DNA of 64,000 nt, taken from Streptomyces sp. NBC_01471. Its GTDB lineage: Bacteria; Actinomycetota; Actinomycetes; Streptomycetales; Streptomycetaceae. Both the position numbers and the translations under genes were made by a program. Under the pieces are notes generated by a model. That model ran no database searches, was not told where the DNA came from, and was given only the letters and a program-made list of their open reading frames with translations. Location: positions 1-64,000 of the forward strand of contig NZ_CP109450.1 in assembly GCF_041438865.1 (NCBI RefSeq), written 5' to 3'. Shown piece after piece: positions 54,776 to 63,590 of this stretch (the stretch's first letter is position 1; the number at the start of each line of letters is the position of its first letter).

Positions 54776-55427
54776 GAGGGTATGTCCTGTTCCCGCGGTG
54801 AGTCGAAGCCCGTCTCGCCTGACCTCGCACAACCGGGCCGGAAGGCCGGTCTACCGCTGCTTCGGTGGAGTCCCGCCGGCGGTCCGACCTGCGGCGGACA
54901 GCCCGGATCCGGGGTGTGGCCTGCAGAGAAGGTTGCCGGACGGGGGCCTGCCCGCTGTGCGGGCCGACGCGGATTCCCGTTCCTGGATCACAGCAACCGT
55001 AGAGGCATCCGAGGCCTGCACATCCGACACTTTGGGGACTTTGTCCGAATTGAGTAGGTATGTCGACGTGTGATGTTCGCCAACCCGCCGGCACGGACGA
55101 GCACCGCCCCCCTCCCCCTCCGCGCCGGCTCCACCCCCGGACCTCCGGACCCGAGGCGCACACAGAGGGCACCCGCAGGCATCAGCCGTACGGCCCGGCG
55201 AGCACCAAGGCCCCGCTCCGCGAGGGCACTTCAACGCACGTCACCCAAGCCCCGCCATCTTCTCCGCGCACCAGCCCGTGACTTCGGAGTACAGCCTTGA
55301 CAGCCCTCTTGGTCTAGTCCAATCTCATGTCTGCACGCCGTCAAGTTGTCGCCCAGGCCGACCCCTTGCTACTCCGGCCCACTGCACCTTGATGACGTCC
55401 CCCCACTGTCATCGAAAGGACCGGACC
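54776..55427. other. Divergent promoter region of two secreted-protein genes
   Basis: No gene recognised in about 650 bases. The right part contains the chitinase promoter with its DasR-like site. A lower-GC patch near 55020-55080 is a candidate promoter for the leftward hydrolase. Confidence 0.4.
55297..55325 (+). promoter_or_regulatory. Chitinase promoter with DasR-like site
   Basis: TTGACA (55297-55302) and CAATCT (55320-55325) are spaced by 17 bases as a sigma-70-type promoter. Between and overlapping them, TTGGTCTAGTCCAA (55309-55322) is a near-palindrome (six of seven pairs) that matches the DasR-responsive element seen before Streptomyces chitinase genes. A bound repressor would block the -10 region. 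The leader is about 100 bases. Confidence 0.65.
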
Positions 55428-56438
55428 ATGCGTCGACGTCCCCCCACCACGTCACGTCGAAGGATCTCCGCCTCCCGGACCGCCGCCGTGCTCGCGGCTG
55501 CCGGGCTGGCCGCAGCCGGAGCCGCCCTGACCGCTGGTCCCGCTTCGGCGACACCGGTGAGCGTTCAGGCGGCCGGCAGCTTCGCGCCGTACACCGACAT
55601 GTCCAATTCCCAGGAAGGGCTGCTGGACACAGCGATCACCCAGCACGGCGTCAAGACGTTCACCGCCGGATTCGTCATCGGCTCCGGATGCAACCAGATC
55701 TGGGGGGACACGCTGCCGGTGGGCGACGACTCGTACACCGACCCGCTGATCAGCAAGGCCAAGTCCGAGGGCGCATCGGTCATCGTGTCCTCGGGCGGTG
55801 CCGCGGGGCTGCCGCTCGCCTGGAGCTGTACGGACCAGAGCGCCATCAACGCCGGGTACCAGAAGATCATCGACTCGTACGGGCCCAGCTCACTCGACTT
55901 CGACATCGAGGGCGGCGCCATCGCGGACACCGCTGCGGCGGCACGCAACATGAGCGCGATGAAGACACTCAAGGCGGCGAACCCGGGCCTGACCTTCTCG
56001 GTCACGCTGCCCGTGCTGCCCAACGGCCTCACCGCCGACGGCGTCAACATCCTCAAGGCCGCCAAGGACGCGGGCGTCAAGATCGACGTCGTGAACATCA
56101 TGACGATGGACTACTACCAGGGCTCACAGGACATGGGCCAGGCCGCGATCAGCGCGGGGAAGGCCACCCTCGCCCAGATGCAGTCGGTCGACCCGGGCTA
56201 CACCTACACCAATCTCGGCATCACGCCCATGATCGGCGTGAACGACGACGGTTCGGTCTTCTCGACGGCCGACGCCTCGACGGTGAAGAGCTGGGCAACC
56301 AGCAACGGCGTGGGGCGGCTCTCGTACTGGTCGGTCAACCGGGACCAGTCCTGCGGCTCCGTCGCCACGGCCGCGTCGCCCACCTGCAGCGGTGTGACCC
56401 AGGGCCCGCTCGCCTTCGCGGACATCCTCGGCGGCTGA
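55428..56438 (+). CDS. Secreted GH18 chitinase
   Basis: A 336-residue exported glycoside hydrolase. The signal peptide ends near residue 43 (TAGPASATPV). The GH18 catalytic motif is SSLDFDIEGGAI, where the last acidic residue is the proton donor. IDVVNIMTMDYY and LSYWSVNRDQSC are the later substrate-binding strands of bacterial chitinases. No chitin-binding domain is attached. It degrades chitin outside the cell. A DasR-like site in its promoter fits control by N-acetylglucosamine metabolism, and a strong hairpin follows the stop. Confidence 0.93.
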   Translation: MRRRPPTTSRRRISASRTAAVLAAAGLAAAGAALTAGPASATPVSVQAAGSFAPYTDMSNSQEGLLDTAITQHGVKTFTAGFVIGSGCNQIWGDTLPVGDDSYTDPLISKAKSEGASVIVSSGGAAGLPLAWSCTDQSAINAGYQKIIDSYGPSSLDFDIEGGAIADTAAAARNMSAMKTLKAANPGLTFSVTLPVLPNGLTADGVNILKAAKDAGVKIDVVNIMTMDYYQGSQDMGQAAISAGKATLAQMQSVDPGYTYTNLGITPMIGVNDDGSVFSTADASTVKSWATSNGVGRLSYWSVNRDQSCGSVATAASPTCSGVTQGPLAFADILGG

Positions 56439-56483
56439 GCGCACCGGGCTGAACCGGCTTCCAGTACAGGGGAGTTCCGATGA

Positions 56484-56511
56484 CCGGGCCCCACGAACAG
56501 GTGGGGCCCGG
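56484..56511 (+). terminator. Chitinase terminator
   Basis: A perfect 11-bp stem (56484-56494 with 56501-56511) with a six-base loop, about 45 bases past the chitinase stop. Confidence 0.75.
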
Positions 56512-56588
56512 CAGCCGCGGACGCGCCGCCTCTGCGCATCGGAGGATGGTCACTGGTGCCGTAGACCGGTTCCACCGACTATTGCTCC

Positions 56589-57233
56589 ATGATCGGAACA
56601 CACGCCGTCCTCGGCGTATCAGCGGTGTCGCTCGGCATGGTGCTCACTCCGGGCCCCAACATGATGTACCTCGTCTCCCGCAGCATCACTCAGGGCCGCC
56701 GCGCCGGAGTGACATCGCTGGCCGGCGTGGCCGTCGGCTTTCTCGTCTATCTCAGCGCGGCCAACCTCGGGCTCTCCCTCGTGTTCCTGGCCGTCCCCGA
56801 GCTGTATCTGGCCGTGAAACTCGCCGGGGCCGCCTACCTGGGATGGCTCGCCTGGAAGGCCCTGCGCCCCGGGGGTACGTCGGTCTTCGCTCCTCAGGAG
56901 CTGCCGCCCGACTCCTCCCGGCGCCTCTTCACCATGGGGCTCGTGACGAATCTGCTCAATCCGAAGATCGCCATCATGTACCTCTCGCTCATCCCGCAGT
57001 TCATCGACCTCCGCGCGGGGCACGTCCTCCTCCAGGGGTTCGTACTGGGCGGCATTCAGATCGCCGTCAGCCTTGCCGTGAACCTGGCCATCGCCCTGGC
57101 CGCGGGGACCATCGCCGTCTTTCTCGCCCGGCGCCCGGTGTGGCTGCGGGTCCAGCGGTATCTCATGGGGACCGTCCTCGGCGCACTGGCCGTGAAGCTC
57201 GCGACGGACCGGGGCCCGGCAGTCACCGCGTAG
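56589..57233 (+). CDS. LysE/RhtB-family amino-acid exporter
   Basis: A 214-residue membrane protein with five or six hydrophobic segments. Family signatures are LGMVLTPGPNMMYLVSRSIT near the N-terminus, AGAAYLGWLAWKALRPG in the third segment, and GLVTNLLNPKIAIMYLSLIP in the fourth. It exports amino acids such as threonine, homoserine or lysine. The neighbouring dehydratase-like gene acts on hydroxy amino acids, so the two may together protect against excess serine or threonine. That link is inference. Confidence 0.92.
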   Translation: MIGTHAVLGVSAVSLGMVLTPGPNMMYLVSRSITQGRRAGVTSLAGVAVGFLVYLSAANLGLSLVFLAVPELYLAVKLAGAAYLGWLAWKALRPGGTSVFAPQELPPDSSRRLFTMGLVTNLLNPKIAIMYLSLIPQFIDLRAGHVLLQGFVLGGIQIAVSLAVNLAIALAAGTIAVFLARRPVWLRVQRYLMGTVLGALAVKLATDRGPAVTA

Positions 57234-57306
57234 GGCGCCCGCCGGCTGCGGCGAAGGCCCGGGATGCGGCAGCCCTGTTTGCCGTCGCCCGTCCGGCCTG
57301 GCGAGG

Positions 57307-58227
57307 ATGGGGAACATGAACCAGATCCCGACGCTCTCGGCCACCGACGTCGCTGCCGCCGCAGACAGAATCCGCCCCCATGTCCGCCGTACGCCGCTGC
57401 TGGACCTGGAGATCGACGGACGCCGCGTCATCCTGAAACTGGAGTACCTCCAGCGCAGCGGTTCGTTCAAGCTGCGCGGGGCGGTGAACGCGATGCTGGA
57501 CTCGGCGTCGGACGACCACGTCGTCGCCGCTTCCGGTGGCAATCACGGCCTCGCGGTCGCCACCGCGGCCGCACTGCTCGGTCTCCCGGCGACCGTCTAC
57601 CTGCCCGAGACGGCCCCGGAGGCGAAGGCCCGGCGCATCGAGGAGGCCGGCGCCCGCCTCGTACGGCACGGCGCCACGTTCGCCGAGGCCGCCTCGGCAG
57701 CGCAGCAGGCCGCCGCGCAGCCCGGCCACCGGTTCCTTCACCCGTACGACGATCCGGCGGTCGTCGCGGGGCAGGGCACACTGGCGGCCGAAGTGGTGGC
57801 CGATGTCCCCGCCACGGACGCTTTCGCCGTCGCCGCGGGCGGCGGCGGTCTCACCGCCGGTACGGCTCTCGCTGCGGGCGGGCGGCACGTGGTGGCGGTC
57901 GAACCCGAGGGCTGCCGCTCCCTGCACGACGCGCTCGCGGCGGGGAAGCCGGTGAACTCCCCGGTGGACTCGGTCGCTTCGTCGGCGCTGGGTGCCTCGC
58001 AGATCGGTGAGGCGGCGTTCGGCATCGTCTCTGCCCATGGCGTGGAGTCGGTGCTCGTCAGCGACGAGGAGATCCTGCGGGCCCGTGACCGCCTGTGGGA
58101 GGAGTGCCGGATCGCCGTGGAGCCCGCGGCTGCCGCGTCCTTCGCCGCATGGCTGGCCGGCCGGGTGCCCGGAGAGCTGCCGTGCGTGGTGCTGTGCGGC
58201 GCGAATGCCGACTGGACGGCCGGCTGA
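57307..58227 (+). CDS. Threonine/serine dehydratase-like PLP enzyme
   Basis: A 306-residue fold-type II PLP enzyme. The Schiff-base lysine is in RSGSFKLRGAVNA, the substrate loop is AASGGNHGLAVATAAALLG, and the phosphate-binding glycine loop is AAGGGGLTAGTALA. It should deaminate threonine or serine to a 2-oxoacid, or act as a racemase/dehydratase. There is no regulatory ACT domain, so it is of the catabolic type. An ATG three codons downstream (57316) is an alternative start. It follows the LysE gene by 73 bases in the same orientation. Confidence 0.9.
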   Translation: MGNMNQIPTLSATDVAAAADRIRPHVRRTPLLDLEIDGRRVILKLEYLQRSGSFKLRGAVNAMLDSASDDHVVAASGGNHGLAVATAAALLGLPATVYLPETAPEAKARRIEEAGARLVRHGATFAEAASAAQQAAAQPGHRFLHPYDDPAVVAGQGTLAAEVVADVPATDAFAVAAGGGGLTAGTALAAGGRHVVAVEPEGCRSLHDALAAGKPVNSPVDSVASSALGASQIGEAAFGIVSAHGVESVLVSDEEILRARDRLWEECRIAVEPAAAASFAAWLAGRVPGELPCVVLCGANADWTAG

Positions 58228-58302
58228 GTCGCGGCCACCGGCCCGGCGCGGGTAGCCGCACCGCGTGGTCGGGACGGAAAAGGATCTCCCTAGGCTGACG
58301 TC

Positions 58303-59109
58303 ATGCCCACCACACCCGCATACGACATCGTCGCCACCGACCTGGACGGCACCCTGCTGCGCCGCGGTGACACCGTGAGCCCCCGGTCCCGCGCCGCGCT
58401 GGCCCTGGCCGCATCGGCCGGGGCCAGGCATCTGATCGTCACCGGACGGTCCCTCCCCGGCGTCCTGGGACTGCTCAGCGCTCTGGACTACCGCGGGCCC
58501 GTGGTCAGCGGCCAGGGCACGCAGCTGTACGACACCGGGACGGCCCGCATGCTGAGTTCGGTGACCCTCGACCGCGAATCGGCCGACACCGCGCTCGGCA
58601 AGATCGAGGCGGAGACGGGACCGGTCTTCGCCGCGGTGGATCAGGACGGGGCCGACGGCCGGACGCTGGCAGAGCCGGGATATCTGATGCCGCACCCCGC
58701 GCTGCCCGTCCTGCGGGTCGGGCAGCGCTCGGAGCTCTGGTCCAGGCCGGTCATCAAGGTCCTCATACGTCACCCGCTGCTGTCGGACGACGCGCTGGCG
58801 GCCGTCGCCCGAACCGTCGTGGGCGATCTGGTCACCGTCACGATGGCGGGGCCCGGCACGGTGGAGCTGGCGCCGTACGGGGTGGACAAGGGCACCGGAA
58901 TCGCCCTGGCCGCCGGGGTGTTGGGCCATGACCCGGTACGGACGATCGCGTTCGGCGACATGCCCAACGACCTGCCGATGTTCCGCCGCTCCGGACACGG
59001 GGTGGCCATGGCCAACGCCCATCCGGAACTCATCGCCGCCGCTGACGAGGTGACCCTGTCGAACGAGGACGACGGCATAGCGGTCGTCCTGGAGCGCCTG
59101 TTCGCCTGA
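58303..59109 (+). CDS. HAD-superfamily phosphatase (Cof type)
   Basis: A 268-residue hydrolase. Motif I is VATDLDGTLLRRGD (nucleophile and acid Asp), motif II is LIVTGRSLPGV, and motif IV is AFGDMPNDLPMFRR. The C2-type cap lies between. Such enzymes remove phosphate from sugar phosphates or cofactors. It lies 75 bases after the dehydratase gene and may share its transcript. A bidirectional terminator follows. Confidence 0.92.
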   Translation: MPTTPAYDIVATDLDGTLLRRGDTVSPRSRAALALAASAGARHLIVTGRSLPGVLGLLSALDYRGPVVSGQGTQLYDTGTARMLSSVTLDRESADTALGKIEAETGPVFAAVDQDGADGRTLAEPGYLMPHPALPVLRVGQRSELWSRPVIKVLIRHPLLSDDALAAVARTVVGDLVTVTMAGPGTVELAPYGVDKGTGIALAAGVLGHDPVRTIAFGDMPNDLPMFRRSGHGVAMANAHPELIAAADEVTLSNEDDGIAVVLERLFA

Positions 59110-59170
59110 ACCGGAGCCCTGGACCTCAGGGCTCCAGACCCTCAGGGCCCCAGCACCGGTCCGGTCCGGC

Positions 59171-59206
59171 GCGGGGCGGCCGCCTTCCTGGCGGTGGCCG
59201 CCCCGC
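59171..59206. terminator. Bidirectional terminator between HAD and SGNH genes
   Basis: An 11-bp GC-rich perfect stem (59171-59181 with 59196-59206) lies between two convergent genes. Confidence 0.65.
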
Positions 59207-59249
59207 GGCGCGCGGGTGCGCCGAGGGCCGGCGGATCCGCCGCGGTGCG

Positions 59250-60125
59250 TCAGATCTTCTTCAGGAACGTGTCGGCGATGGCCTGGTAACCGGTGTCGTT
59301 GGCATGGATGTCGCCCCGCGCCATGTTCGTCCACTGCAGGATGCGCGCCACGTTCAGCGGTACCTGCTTTCCGTCCAGTGGCGCCAGCGGGAGGAAGGAG
59401 TTGGTACGGAACGCCGATGCCACGTCGGCGGTCGGAACTCCGTGAGCCGCGTCGACGAGCCCGATCGTGGCGTTGAGCGTGTCGGCCAGCGGTACGGAGA
59501 GAGTCGCCGCGGTCTTCCCCCGGGTACCCGTCAACCATGCTGCCAGGAAGGGGTCGTAGAGGTTCATGCCGACGATCCGGGTCTGCGGGCCGGCCGCCGC
59601 CTTGAGCCGGTCAAGGATGGTGTCGAGGCCCGAACCCACTTTCCCGACACCCGACACGGCGCACCCGAGGTCGACGTTTCCGTTCGTCAGGCAGCCGTCG
59701 ACGTCGTTGGCGCCTATGTCCAGGGTCACCACCACCTGGTCGTCGTGGTGGAGCCGGAGGAAGCTCTCGGCTTCGGCCAACTGCGAGCCGGCGTAAGGAT
59801 GCGGGTACGGGCAGGGGCCGTCGATCATGGAACCGGTGGTCTCGCCCGGGCACCCGAGTCCGACGAAGTCGAAGGGCCGCCCGGCGTCGGCGGCACGCGC
59901 CGACAGCGTCCGGGCGATGTCCTGGGCATAGCCGCGACCGGTGACGTGGCCACCGCCGGGCAGCGTCTGGTATCCGGCGGCCAGTGAGTCACCGAGCGCC
60001 AGGTAGTAGCGCGGTGCGGCGGATCCAGTGGCGGAGGCCGGGGCGGAGAACCCCAGCAGCGCGACGGCGGCGAGGAGCGTCGCGGTCAGTGCGAGCCTGG
60101 CGGGTCTGAACAGGGAAACGCGCAT
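59250..60125 (-). CDS. Secreted SGNH/GDSL hydrolase
   Basis: A 291-residue exported lipase/esterase-like protein. The signal peptide ends near residue 32 (SAPASATGS). Block I with the catalytic serine is YLALGDSLAAGYQ, block III is DIGANDVDGC, and the C-terminal block V Asp-His pair is in ARGDIHANDTGYQAIADTFL. Cysteines at LGCPG, DGPCPY, DGCLT and DLGCAV could form disulphides, as in Streptomyces extracellular esterases. It likely hydrolyses esters or lipids outside the cell. Confidence 0.92.
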   Translation of the reverse strand: MRVSLFRPARLALTATLLAAVALLGFSAPASATGSAAPRYYLALGDSLAAGYQTLPGGGHVTGRGYAQDIARTLSARAADAGRPFDFVGLGCPGETTGSMIDGPCPYPHPYAGSQLAEAESFLRLHHDDQVVVTLDIGANDVDGCLTNGNVDLGCAVSGVGKVGSGLDTILDRLKAAAGPQTRIVGMNLYDPFLAAWLTGTRGKTAATLSVPLADTLNATIGLVDAAHGVPTADVASAFRTNSFLPLAPLDGKQVPLNVARILQWTNMARGDIHANDTGYQAIADTFLKKI

Positions 60126-60218
60126 GGAGCCTCCAACAGAGAGGGCGGAGAACTCCGTTGAGGCTACTGTCTGGTAAGTCGGCTGAGTAGGTCCGGAACA
60201 GGACTCACGGCAGCGGCC

Positions 60219-61706
60219 CTACGCGATGCTCGCCGCGGTCTTCTGCCGTACGGCCGTCGTCCCGCCCCACTGTGCGCGCGCCGAAGTCAGTGCGGTGCGG
60301 TAGGCGGCGTAGCCGTCCTCGTAGATTTCGCGGGATTCCTCCCGCGGCTCCACGGTGTGGAACAACTGCGCCTTCGTACCGGGCGGTTCGCCGAGGAACC
60401 GGCGTGCCACCCGGACCGCGCCGAGCGCCCCCACCTCGCTCTCCACCGGGACGCGGACCTCCCGCCCCAGGATGTCGGCGAAGAGCTGGGTCCACGGGCC
60501 GGACCGGGTGCCGCCGCCGCAGGCGGCGAGCGTGCCGGAGAGACCGGCGGCCTCCAGGCAGTGGCGCGCGGCGTAGCCGATGGCCTCGCACATGGCGCGG
60601 ACCGCGTCGGCGCGGGTGTGCGCGAGGGTGAGTCCGTTCAACTGGCCGCGGGCCTGCGGGTCGACGAAGGGGGCGCGCTCCCCCGCGTCGGAGAGGAAGG
60701 GGAGCGCCGTGACGCCGCGGGCGCCGGGCGGGCTGTCGGCGAGCAGGGCCCCGAGGTCGGCGGTGGCCGTGCCGGTGAGGGTGAGAATCCATTCGAGGGC
60801 GGCAGTACCGACCATGGCGGGCATGGAACGCAGCCAGCGTCCGGGGTCGGGCGTGCAGAGCGACATGCCGGCCGGTTCGGCGCAACCGTCCGTTCCGGCG
60901 CGGTCGGTGAGAACCTGGCAGGCGAGGGTGGTGCCGACGATCAGCAGGCCGTCGCCCACCTCCCGTACGCCGCTGCCGATGGCACAGGCGGGCAGATCGT
61001 ACGGGCCCGAGGTGAGCGGCAGTCCCACGGGCAGGTCCAGGAGCGAGGCCCCCTGTACGTCGAGGCTCAGGACGGTGCCGGGTTCCGCGGGGGTGGCCAG
61101 CAGATGGGCCTGGCTCTCGATTCCGCAGGCGGCGAGCGCTTCGTGCGCGTACGTGCGGTGCACCGGGTCGAGGAACGGCAGCGTCGCGTCGGACGCGTCC
61201 ACACTGATCCGGCCGGTGAGGCGCTGGGCGACGGCGTCCACGCAGTAGCCCGCGACGGCCGCGTCGCGGAGGCTCTGCGGCTCGTGTTCCTGGAGGTGGG
61301 CGAGGAGCGGGGCGTGGCAGCCCGGGAACATGCCGGAGCCGGTCCGCGCGTACACCTGCTGCACGGTGCCGTCCGCCAGCCATCGCGCGACGCGGTCGGC
61401 GGCGCGGCCGTCCATCCAGGAGATGGGCGGACGGACCGCACGGCCCTGCCCGTCGCGCAGCCACAGTCCGTCGCCCTGGCCGGTGAGGGCGAGCGCGGTG
61501 GGTGGTGCGGGAAGTGCGGCGGCGGTCTCCCGTACGACGTCGGCGACCGTACGGACGACGTCGTCCAGGTCCTGCTCGACCCGGCTGCCGGGCAGTCGTT
61601 CCAGGTGGCTGCGGCGGGCCGCGGTGGCCAGTGGCTGTCCTTCGCTGTCGAAGGCGACGGCCTTGGTGAAGGAGGTGCCGATGTCCACGCCGATGATCAC
61701 GCTCAT
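60219..61706 (-). CDS. FGGY-family carbohydrate kinase
   Basis: A 495-residue kinase of the actin-like fold. The N-terminal ATPase loop is IIGVDIGTSFTKAVAFDSEG, ALTGQGDGLWLRDG is the second motif, and LAACGGGTRSGPWTQLFADI is the adenosine motif. The substrate could be a pentulose, polyol or related sugar; the family is broad. The ATG overlaps the stop of the 2-hydroxyacid dehydrogenase gene (ATGA), so the two enzymes are co-translated. They are divergent from a phosphatase and a DeoR-type regulator. Confidence 0.92.
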   Translation of the reverse strand: MSVIIGVDIGTSFTKAVAFDSEGQPLATAARRSHLERLPGSRVEQDLDDVVRTVADVVRETAAALPAPPTALALTGQGDGLWLRDGQGRAVRPPISWMDGRAADRVARWLADGTVQQVYARTGSGMFPGCHAPLLAHLQEHEPQSLRDAAVAGYCVDAVAQRLTGRISVDASDATLPFLDPVHRTYAHEALAACGIESQAHLLATPAEPGTVLSLDVQGASLLDLPVGLPLTSGPYDLPACAIGSGVREVGDGLLIVGTTLACQVLTDRAGTDGCAEPAGMSLCTPDPGRWLRSMPAMVGTAALEWILTLTGTATADLGALLADSPPGARGVTALPFLSDAGERAPFVDPQARGQLNGLTLAHTRADAVRAMCEAIGYAARHCLEAAGLSGTLAACGGGTRSGPWTQLFADILGREVRVPVESEVGALGAVRVARRFLGEPPGTKAQLFHTVEPREESREIYEDGYAAYRTALTSARAQWGGTTAVRQKTAASIA

Positions 61707-62761
61707 GGCCGCGCGGCCTCCTGGACCTCGGGGTTGGCGGGGTGGGCCAGCTTCTCGCCGCGTACGAAACGGCCCGCCTCGGCGGCGGTGATCGCGGCGG
61801 CGCGGTGCGCGGTCTGCCGGGTCGCCCCCGCCAGGTGCGGGGCGGTGACGACGTTCGGTGCGGTGTGCAACTGCCAGTCTGCGGGCGGTGGTTCGATGTC
61901 GTAGACGTCGAGGGCGAGGGCCCCGATGCGGCCGCTCCTCAGCAGGCCGGGCAGCGGAGCGTAGTCGAGGAGGCCGCCGCGGGCGGAGTTGACGAGCACC
62001 GCGCCGTCGGGGAGCAGCTTGAGCTTCTCGGCGTCGATGAGGTGGTGGGTCTCGGGCGTGAGCCGGGCGTGCAGGCTCACCACACCGCTGCGCGCGAGGA
62101 GTTGGTCGAGGGTAACCGGTTCGACGCCGTCGGCGCGGGCTGCGACGGGATCCGTGTACGGGTCGGCGACGAGGACGTGGGCGCCGAAGGCGCGCAGGAC
62201 GCGGGCGACGATCCGGCCGATGGCCCCGTACCCCACGAGGCCGACGGTCGCGCCGTCGAGTTCGGTGCCCGCTTCGTCGTACGCGTAGAAGTCACCGCGC
62301 CACGTGCCGCGCCTCAGCTCGGCGTCGGCTGTGGTGATCCGGCGCATGGCGGTCAGCATCAGGCCGACGGCGAACTCCGCTGCCGCCGGGGCGTTGCGTC
62401 CCGGTGCGAAGGAGACGGCCACGCCGTGCCGGGTGGCGGCGCCGAGGTCGACGTTGACCGGGCCGCCCCGGGAGACGGCCACCATCCGCAGCTCGGGGCA
62501 GGCGGCGAAGACCCGCTCGGTGAACGGGGCCATCTGGGTGACGCAGAGGGCTGCGCCGTCGAGGGCCTCGATCATCTGCTCCTCGGTGCCGCTTGCCTCG
62601 TGGACATCGCCGACCGGACCGAAGGGCTCGTGCGGCCAGGGCAGGGTGAGTTCGCCGATCTGCACGCCGCCCGGCCCCTCCCCGGCGCCGAGCTCTTCGC
62701 GCAGCGCGGTACGGAGCAGATCGGGGAGGACGAAGTGGTCACCGGCGGCGAGGATGCGCAT
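61703..62761 (-). CDS. D-2-hydroxyacid dehydrogenase family protein
   Basis: A 352-residue NAD(P)-dependent dehydrogenase. The Rossmann motif is ATVGLVGYGAIGRIVARVLR. Catalytic-region segments are LVNSARGGLLDYAPL (Arg), a Glu-containing stretch after DVYDIEPP, and VTAPHLAGAT (His). It interconverts a 2-oxoacid and a 2-hydroxyacid, or oxidises a phosphorylated sugar acid. Together with the coupled FGGY kinase it suggests a pathway that oxidises and phosphorylates a polyol or sugar acid. It begins 185 bases from the divergent phosphatase gene. Confidence 0.92.
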   Translation of the reverse strand: MRILAAGDHFVLPDLLRTALREELGAGEGPGGVQIGELTLPWPHEPFGPVGDVHEASGTEEQMIEALDGAALCVTQMAPFTERVFAACPELRMVAVSRGGPVNVDLGAATRHGVAVSFAPGRNAPAAAEFAVGLMLTAMRRITTADAELRRGTWRGDFYAYDEAGTELDGATVGLVGYGAIGRIVARVLRAFGAHVLVADPYTDPVAARADGVEPVTLDQLLARSGVVSLHARLTPETHHLIDAEKLKLLPDGAVLVNSARGGLLDYAPLPGLLRSGRIGALALDVYDIEPPPADWQLHTAPNVVTAPHLAGATRQTAHRAAAITAAEAGRFVRGEKLAHPANPEVQEAARP

Positions 62762-62828
62762 GGGCTGGCCCTTCTTCGGGTCACGGGGGCACGTGCGTCA
62801 GCGGTGCGCACCTGCCCGGCCGCTGCAT

Positions 62829-62877
62829 CACTATCATGGGCGTTGATAGATTTAACATCATCGTTTTGAAGAATCAA
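62829..62877. promoter_or_regulatory. A+T-rich divergent promoter/operator region
   Basis: A strikingly A+T-rich patch (TGATAGATTTAACATCATCG and following TTTTGAAGAATCA) in otherwise very GC-rich DNA. It lies between the dehydrogenase gene and the divergent phosphatase gene. It is the likely shared promoter and DeoR-type operator. TGAT/ATCA-like half-sites are visible but no long perfect palindrome. Confidence 0.55.
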
Positions 62878-62945
62878 TGGGCCGACACGGTCCCGGGTGC
62901 CACCGTCCCGGGCCGGTGGCACCCGCTGCGAGGGAGCGAGATCCG

Positions 62946-63590
62946 ATGGAGGCCCGACTGCTGCTGGTACGGCACGGTGAGACGCAGTGGCACGCGGAGA
63001 ACCGGTACGCGGGGGTCTCCGATGTGGCGCTGACCGCGAAGGGGGTGCAGCAGGCGGAGGACCTCGCGGGCTGGGCGCGACGGCGGGGCATCGACGCGGT
63101 GGCCAGCTCACCGGTCAGCCGGGCCCTCCTGACCGCCCGTCCGGCCGCGCGGGCGCTCGGCGCGGAGCCCGAGGTGGTCGATGAGCTCCGCGAGGTGGAC
63201 TTCGGCTGGGGCGAGGGCCGCACCATCGCGGAGATGACGGCCGAGGACCCCGAGGCGGTGCGGCGGTTCCACGAGGACGCGGAGTCCGGGGCCTTTCCCG
63301 GTTCCGAGGCGCCGTCGGCCGCCGCGGCCCGTGCGTCGCAGGCGCTGCGCGGTCTGGCCCGGCGCCACCGGGGGGCCACGGTCCTGGTGGTGGCGCACAA
63401 CACCCTGCTCCGCATGGCCCTCTGTTCGATGCTGGGCATTCCGGTGGGCCGCTACCGGCTGGTGTTCCCCCGGCTCGACAACGCGGCCGTGACGGAGATC
63501 GGGGTGAGCGGCGCCCGTACCGCCCTCCGGTCGCTGAACGTCCCCACCCGGCCGGCCCCTCCGGGCGGTACGCGAGACTTGGCCGTATGA
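62946..63590 (+). CDS. Histidine phosphatase (phosphoglycerate-mutase fold)
   Basis: A 214-residue enzyme. The phosphohistidine motif is LLLVRHGETQWHAENRYAG, the second arginine is in ASSPVSRALLTARPAA, the catalytic Glu is in REVDFGWGEGR, and the second His is in VLVVAHNTLLRMAL. GAGGGAG precedes the ATG at 62946. It probably removes phosphate from a sugar phosphate of the neighbouring catabolic pathway. Its stop overlaps the DeoR start (ATGA). Confidence 0.92.
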   Translation: MEARLLLVRHGETQWHAENRYAGVSDVALTAKGVQQAEDLAGWARRRGIDAVASSPVSRALLTARPAARALGAEPEVVDELREVDFGWGEGRTIAEMTAEDPEAVRRFHEDAESGAFPGSEAPSAAAARASQALRGLARRHRGATVLVVAHNTLLRMALCSMLGIPVGRYRLVFPRLDNAAVTEIGVSGARTALRSLNVPTRPAPPGGTRDLAV

